Shown here piece by piece: positions 14,606 through 19,666 of a DNA stretch of 19,666 nucleotides; within the stretch, counting starts at the first letter, position 1; each line of letters begins with the position of its first letter. Position numbers and translations under genes: made by a program. The DNA lies in assembly GCA_964440935.1 (NCBI GenBank), contig CAYTTY010000057.1, positions 1 through 19,666 of the forward strand, given 5' to 3'. Source of the stretch: WJJR01 sp964440935 (GTDB lineage Bacteria > Zixibacteria > MSB-5A5 > WJJR01). Under the pieces are notes generated by a model. That model did no database searches. It was not told the DNA's origin and saw only the letters and a list, made by a program, of their open reading frames with translations.

Positions 14606-15076
14606 CTACAGCACGGCGCAAATCGAGTCGTAACCGCCGAGCGTGTTTAGATTCTTGCGGGAATTGTTGGGATCGTCGCGCCATTCTTCGTCAACGAGAA
14701 ACCTGTATTCGTAGGTTCCCTGTGCCAGTTGGACAGTGATGCGCCAGAGTCCGTCCGACCCCTTGGTCATGGCCTGCGGTGTCCAATCGTTGAAACTGCC
14801 ACTGATTGACACGGTGCGTCCCAGTGGTGCGTCCAGAGTGAAGATGACGGATCGTGGTGTGGTGGACACAACGCGGTGCATTGGTTTGGCACGGGACGTC
14901 TCTTGAGTTCTCGCCAATCTGTTTGACGCCGGTCGTCTGTTCTGTTTTTTCCCAACGCCCGGACGCTTGGTCTTTCTGGGTGTCTTCCCTGGTCGTCGGT
15001 CCATTGCCCGACCAGACCCCTTCGATGGGATTGTTCGAATTTCCTCTGCCGTCCTCTTTCGAGTTTGTCGTTTCAT
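14606..15076 (-). CDS. CBM48/AMPK-type glycogen-binding domain protein with a basic N-terminal tail
   Basis: This is a 156-residue protein. The first 70 residues are very basic and low in complexity (KRQTRKRTAEE, RRPGKTPRKTKRPG). Residues about 75-156 form an early-set (E-set) domain of the kind found in AMPK beta and glycogen branching enzymes: VIFTLDAPLGRTVSISGSFN, then DW, a GLW turn, YEYRFLVDEEWRDDP and a final NTLGGYDSICAVL. Such domains bind starch or glycogen. The ATG at 15076 is chosen because AGGAG lies 7 bases upstream; the longer frame to 15217 has no such site and its extra 47 residues look non-coding. It sits between recombinase fragments 1 and 2 together with the RRM gene, on the same strand and 156 bases downstream of it. 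The basic tail might bind nucleic acid or another acidic partner. Confidence 0.8.
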   Translation of the reverse strand: MKRQTRKRTAEEIRTIPSKGSGRAMDRRPGKTPRKTKRPGVGKKQNRRPASNRLARTQETSRAKPMHRVVSTTPRSVIFTLDAPLGRTVSISGSFNDWTPQAMTKGSDGLWRITVQLAQGTYEYRFLVDEEWRDDPNNSRKNLNTLGGYDSICAVL

Positions 15077-15232
15077 TGGGTGGCTCCTGGGTCTCTTCGT
15101 ACACTCAAGACCGCTGCCCCGCCGACAACAGTTATGGGTAGCGGTCAGGATGGTAGGGGTATGCCATAATGACCGACGAAGAGCCAACTGATCACAGGGC
15201 GCTGTGGGGCGCTTCACACGGCCGACGATATC

Positions 15233-15547
15233 TCAAGACGATGTTTTCTTGCTTCTGCGGAGGAGGACGGCTGGACTCACCAATGGGCGAGATAGTGGGT
15301 TTGGAGCCGGGCGCCGGACTTCCTTGACTTCAAGAGCGCTTCCCATCCGAGTGGCTCCCGCGAGAGCGGCAATCGCGGCAACGGCCTCGCGTTCAATCGG
15401 CATCTCGACAAATCCGAACCCACGAGGCTCGCCACCCTTATGGCTCTTCGCAACCTCCGCCGATTTGACCGTACCAAAACGCGTAAACTCCTCCCGGAGT
15501 TGTTTGTTTGTCACTTCAGGCAGTAACCCACCTACATAGATGTTCAT
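15233..15547 (-). CDS. RRM-type RNA-binding protein
   Basis: This is a 104-residue protein made of one RNA recognition motif. RNP2 is IYVGGL (residues 3-8) and RNP1 is RGFGFVEM (about residues 42-49), with the aromatic residues that stack on RNA in place. A short basic tail (RRPAPNPLSRP...RRSKK) follows. The size and layout match the small bacterial RRM proteins that act as RNA chaperones, often cold-responsive. AAGGA lies 7 bases upstream of the ATG. It lies within the interval between recombinase fragments 1 and 2 and reads opposite to them. Confidence 0.88.
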   Translation of the reverse strand: MNIYVGGLLPEVTNKQLREEFTRFGTVKSAEVAKSHKGGEPRGFGFVEMPIEREAVAAIAALAGATRMGSALEVKEVRRPAPNPLSRPLVSPAVLLRRSKKTSS

Positions 15548-15710
15548 TTGATGATCCTTCTCCTGTTCAACCCTTCAGCCGAATTTGAGTGGAGGTCGCA
15601 ATAATATAAACGTATGCAAGATCGTGGTAATCGAACAGAATTCCTATACAAATCGGTACCGGGAAGTGGGGATCTTGTCCGCCTCAGGCGGATCAGGGCG
15701 GCCAGCGTCA

Positions 15711-15866
15711 GTGCACTCGCTGCAGCACGCCTCTGCCACACGGCTCTACCGGATGACGGGCGACTTGTACCTGGTGCAGAGGGCGTTAGGGCACGGGCAG
15801 ATTACCACGACTGAGGTTTACGCCAGAGTGTCAGATGACTCGCTGAGGGTGGTGGGCGCTCAGTGA
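15711..15866 (+). pseudogene. Tyrosine recombinase C-terminal fragment, copy 2
   Basis: The 51-codon frame reads VHSLQHASATRLYRMTGD, then LYLVQRALGHGQITTTEVYA and RVSDDSLRVVGAQ to a stop. Box II is HSLQH, so the catalytic Arg of HxLRH is changed to Gln although the His and the Tyr are kept. A longer open frame upstream (from 15585) is not homologous to recombinases and includes a small hairpin, TCCGCC-TCA-GGCGGA (15678-15692). It is the best preserved of the six copies. Confidence 0.8.
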
Positions 15867-15954
15867 TCGAGTGGATTCTGTTGTTCCGGATCGGTCAAGT
15901 TGTAACTTGTTTCCGTACCGTCACGAGACTCCGAACTGGATTGGGAGGGTTCCC

Positions 15955-16647
15955 ATGCGGAAGCGCTCGATACTGGCTTGGGGCAAGGCATTCGTTCTCT
16001 TGTTGGCTGTGTATCTTCCGACCTTCGCTGTCGTGTCGGGAATACTGGGACCAACGAATGCTTCTTCGCCAGCCAGCGCTGAGCTGATGACAGCGGCCTT
16101 TCCTCTTGTCATTGCGGTCAGCCTCCTGATTGCCCTGATCATGATCCTGCTTGTAGGGAGGCAGCAATTCCGGTCGTACGGATTCCAGTCGGCACCGGGC
16201 CGGACACTGCTTCATGCCCTCGCTCTCGGCGTGGTCATTGGACTCGCCTTGCGAGGGATAGTCCGAATCTTTGGAATCGAAGAACCGTCGCTGTTTGAAG
16301 GATTGGCCATATGGCAGGTCATCGTCTACTTCTGGGTGAGCGCACCGATTCAGGAGGAGATCATCTTTCGTGGTCTTATCCAGACCACCTTGCAGAGAGG
16401 AATCCCGGCCGTGGTGGCAATTGGCAGGTGGCGGCTGTCAATTGCTGCACTGGGCAGCGGCATTGCCTTCGCGATGGTGCATTTCGGCCTGGTGTCGGCT
16501 GGCGCGTCTTGGGGCGCTACGATTTTCGTTGGAGCAAGCGCACTACTTCTTGGTCTTCTGGCGGGACAACTGCGGTGGCAAACCGGGAGTCTGCTCCCTG
16601 CCATCCTGATTCATGCGATGTTCAATGTAACAAGCTCCGTCTGGTAG
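15955..16647 (+). CDS. CPBP-family (CAAX/Abi-type) intramembrane metalloprotease
   Basis: This is a 230-residue integral membrane protein with about six hydrophobic segments. It bears the three CPBP motifs: EEIIFRG (EExxxR), the second in FAMVHFG (FxxxH), and a C-terminal HAMFN (HxxxN). These build the glutamate protease site in relatives such as Rce1. Bacterial members process peptides or protect against toxic peptides. The substrate here is unknown. The ATG at 15955 has GGGAGGG 5 bases upstream and begins MRKRSILAWGKAFVLLLAVY, a normal membrane start; the upstream ATG at 15871 adds 28 residues without a ribosome site. The gene starts 88 bases after recombinase fragment 2 and reads in the same direction. 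Confidence 0.88.
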   Translation: MRKRSILAWGKAFVLLLAVYLPTFAVVSGILGPTNASSPASAELMTAAFPLVIAVSLLIALIMILLVGRQQFRSYGFQSAPGRTLLHALALGVVIGLALRGIVRIFGIEEPSLFEGLAIWQVIVYFWVSAPIQEEIIFRGLIQTTLQRGIPAVVAIGRWRLSIAALGSGIAFAMVHFGLVSAGASWGATIFVGASALLLGLLAGQLRWQTGSLLPAILIHAMFNVTSSVW

Positions 16648-16740
16648 ATGACAAGGTCAAAAATCGCCCAATTCTCTCCCTCATAGTGTTGTGTCCCGGA
16701 AGTCCGTTAAGTAAGTCAACGCGGCTGGTCCCGAGCGTGG

Positions 16741-16846
16741 CGTCACCCGTCCTCGGGTGACGCCTTGTCGGTAGGGGAGATAGCCGTCACGCGAGGGCGC
16801 GTGACGGCACGCTGGAATCGGACAGTTCTTTTGAGAATTGCTCTAA
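16741..16846 (+). repeat. Dispersed repeat family R, copy R4 (most complete)
   Basis: The copy has two GC-rich hairpins followed by a single-stranded-looking tail. Hairpin a pairs CGTCACCC (16741-16748) with GGGTGACG (16755-16762). Hairpin b pairs GCCGTCACGCG (16783-16793) with CGCGTGACGGC (16798-16808), with an AGGG loop. The tail has AATCGGA followed by 24 bases ending GAGAATTGCTCTAA. Recombinase fragment 3 begins 5 bases after the end. Hairpin a may also terminate the CPBP transcript. No gene is supported between 16648 and 17030. Confidence 0.7.
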
Positions 16847-16850
16847 TTGA

Positions 16851-16986
16851 ATCACCACAAGGCTCTCCCGGAAGATGGGTGACCTTTACTTGGTCCAGGA
16901 GGCGTTGGGGCACCGGCCGATCACGAAGACGAAAGTTCTATGCCAAGGTGGAGAATGAGGCTGAGAGGCGGCGGTGGATGCCGTGT
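16851..16986 (+). pseudogene. Tyrosine recombinase C-terminal fragment, copy 3 (frameshifted)
   Basis: The frame reads ITTRLSRKMGDLYLVQEALG, then HRPITKTK, after which one extra base near 16933-16937 moves the rest to another frame (FYAKVENEAERRR). The catalytic Tyr codon survives only in the shifted frame. It directly follows repeat R4. Confidence 0.75.
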
Positions 16987-17030
16987 AGCCCAATTTACAC
17001 ACTTGCACAGCAGCAGTACATTCGGTCCGT

Positions 17031-17498
17031 ATGCTTGACGCACTGACCATATCCGATGGGATCGGAGAAGCGTGTGAGCGACGCATGACTCTCGTCGAGA
17101 TTCTCCCGGAGGAGAGGCTCTTTTGTTACGACAGTTCTGGGTGGGGGGGAACCGATTTCTGGGTCTTCAAAGGGGAGCGTTCGCTGGTTGTGGCCGGTTT
17201 ATTGCGAAAGGACCACGTGACGATCGTTGCAACGGCCAAGGTCTGGAGGGAGTACTTATTTACGGGCGAAACGCCAGAGGGACATCAGACAGCCGTTGTT
17301 CAGATCGCGGCTCTTCACGGTGAGCGGACAGGGGCACTTCGAGTCCATAGCGTGACGGCTGGAGATTGGTGCCCTTCCACATCTGATCTTTGGCCATACA
17401 GAACTACGCGTTGCCCGTGGGCTGCCCGGAATCGTGTCAGAAGCATATTGAAGAGCTCGTGGAGCACTGAGTCGACCTCGCATCCCGTGAACACTTAA
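17031..17498 (+). CDS. Uncertain ORF of unknown function between recombinase fragments 3 and 4
   Basis: This is an open frame of 155 codons from ATG at 17031; a second in-frame ATG at 17085 (MTLVEILPEERLFCYDSSGW) is an alternative, and neither has a clear ribosome site. The middle part (DFWVFKGERSLVVAGLLRKD, VTIVATAKVWREYLF) looks protein-like. The last 45 residues are rich in Ser, Thr, Arg and Trp and look out of frame, so the gene may be frameshifted near 17340. I do not recognise a family. Its position matches the one-gene-per-interval layout of this region. Confidence 0.35.
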   Translation: MLDALTISDGIGEACERRMTLVEILPEERLFCYDSSGWGGTDFWVFKGERSLVVAGLLRKDHVTIVATAKVWREYLFTGETPEGHQTAVVQIAALHGERTGALRVHSVTAGDWCPSTSDLWPYRTTRCPWAARNRVRSILKSSWSTESTSHPVNT

Positions 17499-17534
17499 TT
17501 GCTCTCTTGTTTAGAGTCTTCGTAATTATTCTGC

Positions 17535-17675
17535 ACCTTCGCCACCCGGCTGGACCGCGGGACCGGAGACCCGTATTTTGTGCAGAGGGCGTTGGGCCAC
17601 AGGCAGATTGCGACGACCGAGGTGTATGCCCGAGTGTCGGACGATGTCCTCTGTCGGGCGCTGACTGCCGACTGA
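17535..17675 (+). pseudogene. Tyrosine recombinase C-terminal fragment, copy 4
   Basis: The in-frame translation reads TFATRLDRGTGDPYFVQRAL, then GHRQIATTEVYARVSDDV and LCRALTAD to a stop. The LRH part of box II is deleted just before TFATRL (CTGC joins ACCTTCGCC). The nucleophilic Tyr is kept. AATTGCTCT, the end motif of repeat R, occurs at 17497-17505, about 30 bases upstream. A short direct duplication (GACTGAATGCC twice, 17670-17691) spans the stop codon. Confidence 0.75.
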
Positions 17676-17944
17676 ATGCCGACTGAATGCCGTGGATTCC
17701 TGATCGAGTACCCCATGGATCAGAAGACCGCAAGAGCAATGTCTCAGATGGAGGGCTTGATTATCTCTTACGGAAGAACGATTATGTGGAGGTGAGTAGT
17801 TTGAAGTGGTCGGACATCTTCGAAATAGCTTGACGGTCACCCACTCCATGCGCACTCCAAGAGAACGACAACGGATTTCAATAGCCATTGTGGCAACGGA
17901 CAGGGGACGCCGAATCGTCCCTCGAAGAGAATAGGAAGTGCGTT
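17676..17944. other. Leader region of the cold-shock gene
   Basis: About 270 bases lie between recombinase fragment 4 and the cold-shock gene. A 48-codon frame (17687-17833, MPWIPDRVPHGSEDRKSN...) is open but has no ribosome site, and I do not call it a gene. A long 5' leader is common for cold-shock mRNAs; AGGAAG at about 17932-17937 is the ribosome site. Confidence 0.3.
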
Positions 17945-18148
17945 ATGGCGGAAGGTACAGTCAAGTGGTTCAACGATGGTAAGGGATTTGGATTCATCAC
18001 GCCCGAGGATGGTAGTAAGGACGTGTTTGTTCATCACTCCGCAATTTCGGGTGAGGGCTTCAAGTCTCTGGCAGAAGGTGATCGCGTCCAGTACGATGTC
18101 ACCGAAGGACCGAAAGGACCCCAGGCGGAAAACGTACGCAAGTTATAA
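17945..18148 (+). CDS. Cold-shock domain protein (CspA family)
   Basis: This is a 67-residue single cold-shock domain, a five-strand beta barrel that binds single-stranded RNA or DNA and melts RNA structure. RNP1 is GKGFGFI (residues 13-19) and RNP2 is VFVHHSAI (about 27-34). The start MAEGTVKWFND and the end KGPQAENVRKL are standard for the family, and the length is usual. The ATG at 17945 has AGGAAG 7-8 bases upstream; a longer in-frame start at 17888 is rejected. The gene sits alone between recombinase fragments 4 and 5, with its own terminator. Confidence 0.95.
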   Translation: MAEGTVKWFNDGKGFGFITPEDGSKDVFVHHSAISGEGFKSLAEGDRVQYDVTEGPKGPQAENVRKL

Positions 18149-18168
18149 CTGGTTGCCAGGAAACAACC

Positions 18169-18205
18169 AAGACCTCCGGCACAGCCTGATCGGGCCGGGG
18201 GTCTT
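18169..18205 (+). terminator. Hairpin terminator of the cold-shock gene
   Basis: AAGACC plus TCCGGC (18169-18180) pair with GCCGG, G and GGTCTT (18194-18205) around a 13-base loop, with one T-G pair. It starts 20 bases after the stop codon. T-richness after the stem is modest (GCTATCT). Recombinase fragment 5 begins 18 bases further on. Confidence 0.7.
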
Positions 18206-18222
18206 GCTATCTCAATCAGATA

Positions 18223-18309
18223 GCGTCAGGACATCGGCAGATTACTGCCACTGAAACTCATGCCAGAGTATCGGACGATGCACTTAAGTGGGCAGTCGCA
18301 ATCAACTGA
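18223..18309 (+). pseudogene. Tyrosine recombinase C-terminal fragment, copy 5 (shortest)
   Basis: The in-frame sequence reads ASGHRQITATETHARVSDDA and then LKWAVAIN to a stop. Only the GHxxI motif onward remains. The nucleophilic Tyr of EVYARV has become His (ETHARV), so it is dead. It follows the cold-shock terminator directly. Confidence 0.7.
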
Positions 18310-18345
18310 CAGCCAAGCGGGCTGAGGAAAAAGGTGCCCCGTACC

Positions 18346-18705
18346 CTATCGGCTGAAACCGCCCACTGACACCATGTATGATGGAGCAAAGGCGGCCAAA
18401 GCCTGTTTGACTTCCTGGTTCGGCGCTCCATACACCATAAACCGAACAGGCTTCAATAGTTCGAGGAAACGGCTCGCGAACGTCGCTCCGAATGTGGCGA
18501 GGTGGGCCATCGCTGCGTCCGAACTCACATATCGCTCGAAGATATGACATGTGCCTCCGTCATCGCTCAGACTCCATTCGTAGTTGAGTGCTCCTGCTTC
18601 ATTGGTCTCAGTGGCACTGATCATCTCCTTCATCAAGGTTTGGAACTCCGGTCCACGTTCCGGTGCGACTGACAATTCCAGCATCCACGAAACATCTTGT
18701 CCCAT
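18346..18705 (-). CDS. Antibiotic-biosynthesis-monooxygenase (ABM) domain protein
   Basis: This is a 119-residue soluble protein of the dimeric alpha-beta barrel superfamily. SWMLELSVAPERGPEFQTLM, EAGALNYEWSLSDDGGTCHI and FERYVSSDAAMAHLATFG are the usual ABM features: a strand, the helix EFQTLMKEM, then the ExY/FER strand and the helix with H. Members include small quinol or haem-degrading monooxygenases and dimeric enzymes of uncertain role; substrate specificity cannot be read here. The ATG at 18705 has a perfect AGGAGG 6 bases upstream. It lies between recombinase fragments 5 and 6 and reads opposite to them. Confidence 0.82.
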   Translation of the reverse strand: MGQDVSWMLELSVAPERGPEFQTLMKEMISATETNEAGALNYEWSLSDDGGTCHIFERYVSSDAAMAHLATFGATFASRFLELLKPVRFMVYGAPNQEVKQALAAFAPSYMVSVGGFSR

Positions 18706-18888
18706 AGGGGACCTCCTCGTTGCACATGATCAGACATACCTCATTCCCGGGTCCCGGGAGCCTCGACCAATCTGAACGCCATAAGTCTACTGAATTTGTC
18801 GTGTTTGGCGCAAGGTCAAAGCCAAGGTGGGCTTCTCGTATACTCGGTGGCATGGTTGTTTGGGCGCCGCAGGCCCCAAATTGAGGAC

Positions 18889-19034
18889 CCGGGAACCTGT
18901 ACCTGGTGCAGCGGGCGCTGGGGCATTGGCAGATTACGACGGCGAAGGTCTATGCGCGGGTCAGTGACGAGGCAGCGAGTGTGGTTCGGCAGCAGATTGC
19001 AATGACAGAAGTCCAGGGGCGGAAGCGGTCGTAA
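18889..19034 (+). pseudogene. Tyrosine recombinase C-terminal fragment, copy 6
   Basis: From about 18889 the frame reads PGNLYLVQRALGHWQITTAK, then VYARVSDEAASVVRQQIAMT and EVQGRKRS to a stop. The nucleophilic Tyr is kept. The upstream part (RLYRKTGD) is garbled by a small indel, and an in-frame stop lies just before. The C-terminal tail is longer than in the other copies. Confidence 0.75.
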
Positions 19035-19230
19035 TTGAGGCAATACAACTGCACCTGATACCACTTCGCGCCAGGTCGTCGTCGGCGCAATTGGACAGAC
19101 ATTGGCTGGCAAGAAGCTCTGTGTATCTTTGTATAAACTGCTGACGTGTCTGATACGTTTGGACATGTACATTGATTCACTTCCACCATCGAGGCACGAG
19201 CGGGCGCAATCTGAAAGGAGCAAGTAACGA

Positions 19231-19666
19231 ATGGAACCTTACCGTCTTCATGTTTATGTATGTGACCAGAGAAAGCCTGAGGGTGTCCCGTGCTGCTCGG
19301 CCCGTGGCTCAGGACGGGTGATCGAGGTGTTGCGACGCGAGATCGCGTCGGCGGGGTTGGGAGACGAGGTCCAAGTGACAACGTGTGGCTCTCTGGGGCT
19401 CTGTGAGCGGGGACCGAACATGGTTGTTTACCCCGAGGGCGTTTGGTACTCGGGTGTTCAGGTCCAGGACATTCCGGAAATTGTTGGTGAGCACTTTCAG
19501 CGCGGCCAGATAGTGACGCGCCTGGTCAATACCGATCAAGCAGCGTTACGAGCCGAGGTCGACAACAATAAGAGGAAAATGTTGGCGGGCATGACGGCTA
19601 AGGATGCTCCCAGGTGGTCCGCTCTCACCGTTATTGGCGAACGTGTTGCTGGACGAGGTCGACCGG
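19231..19666 (+). CDS. Thioredoxin-like [2Fe-2S] ferredoxin domain protein, 3' end outside the window
   Basis: The frame is open from ATG at 19231 to the window edge (145 codons). AAAGGAG lies 10 bases upstream of the start. Residues 1-95 resemble thioredoxin-fold [2Fe-2S] ferredoxins: HVYVCDQRKPEGVPCCSARG, a helix, then TCGSLGLCERGP and a VVYPEGVWYSGV strand. Candidate cluster ligands are Cys11, Cys21 or Cys22, Cys52 and Cys58. The usual CLGxC is here CGSLGLC, so the ligand spacing is unusual. Residues beyond 95 (VNTDQAALRAEVDNNKRKML...) continue past the normal ferredoxin end, suggesting a fusion to a second domain that lies outside the window. A methyltransferase-type partner is possible from memory of similar proteins, but cannot be checked here. 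Confidence 0.8.
   Translation, partial: MEPYRLHVYVCDQRKPEGVPCCSARGSGRVIEVLRREIASAGLGDEVQVTTCGSLGLCERGPNMVVYPEGVWYSGVQVQDIPEIVGEHFQRGQIVTRLVNTDQAALRAEVDNNKRKMLAGMTAKDAPRWSALTVIGERVAGRGRP

Noticed and set aside
15077..15217. Longer start for the CBM48 protein
   Set aside because: The ATG at 15076 has AGGAG at proper spacing; the upstream 47 codons show no homology and no ribosome site.
15871..15954. Longer start for the CPBP protease
   Set aside because: The extra 28 residues are hydrophilic and have no ribosome site, whereas GGGAGGG precedes the ATG at 15955.
16765..17046. A 93-codon plus-strand frame
   Set aside because: It is made of repeat R4 followed by frameshifted recombinase fragment 3 and has no support as a gene.
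17888..17944. N-terminal extension of the cold-shock protein
   Set aside because: Cold-shock proteins begin as seen from 17945, which has its own ribosome site.
14420..19034. Ordinary integron with attC sites
   Set aside because: I found no integron integrase and no clear attC-type paired core sites between the genes; the recurrent spacer is recombinase coding sequence instead.
1..19666. CRISPR array, tRNA or rRNA
   Set aside because: No regularly spaced short repeats, cloverleaf or rRNA-like sequence were seen by eye; a tRNA scan was not possible here.

Overview
The window looks like a chromosomal segment of a moderately GC-rich, Gram-negative, uncultured bacterium. Three traits point to the wider FCB group (a Zixibacteria- or Latescibacteria-like candidate phylum). 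They are a secreted protein ending in a FlgD-like/type IX secretion sorting domain, other secreted proteins ending in dockerin-like calcium-binding repeats, and abundant FG-GAP and PKD repeats. The phylum is an inference; no rRNA or other taxonomic marker is present. I found no tRNA, CRISPR array or complete insertion sequence.

Region 1 (74-5832, minus strand) is a tight four-gene operon read right to left: an ECF-type sigma factor, a small zinc-finger putative anti-sigma factor, a long TPR-CHAT caspase-like protease, and a secreted subtilisin-like protease with a C-terminal dockerin. Gaps are 4, 1 and 15 nt. A sigma/anti-sigma pair next to a TPR-CHAT protease recalls the output arm of type III-E CRISPR (Craspase, Csx30, RpoE), but here without Cas proteins.

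Region 2 (6191-13056, plus strand) encodes cell-surface or secreted proteins. These are a two-repeat protein with a type IX sorting domain, an FG-GAP propeller protein with a dockerin, a trypsin-like lipoprotein with two nearly identical PKD domains, and a small lipoprotein that appears to be a stand-alone version of the trypsin-like protein's N-terminal domain. Two related hairpin-plus-terminator elements (near 9757 and 13099) lie in this region.

Region 3 (13410-14084, minus) is an isochorismatase-family hydrolase with a TTG start backed by a perfect Shine-Dalgarno.

Region 4 (about 14380-19666) is the most unusual part. Six degenerate copies of the last 30-50 codons of one tyrosine recombinase lie in the same orientation, roughly 0.65-1.3 kb apart. 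Between them sit single small cargo genes: a CBM48 glycogen-binding protein plus an RRM RNA-binding protein, a CPBP membrane protease, an unknown ORF, a cold-shock protein, an antibiotic-biosynthesis-monooxygenase-like protein and a [2Fe-2S] ferredoxin-like protein that runs off the end. A dispersed hairpin repeat ending in GA(C/G)AAT(C/T)GCTCTAA abuts at least two of the recombinase fragments and occurs elsewhere in the window. The layout resembles a cassette array or a graveyard of repeated integrations at a recombinase 3' end.
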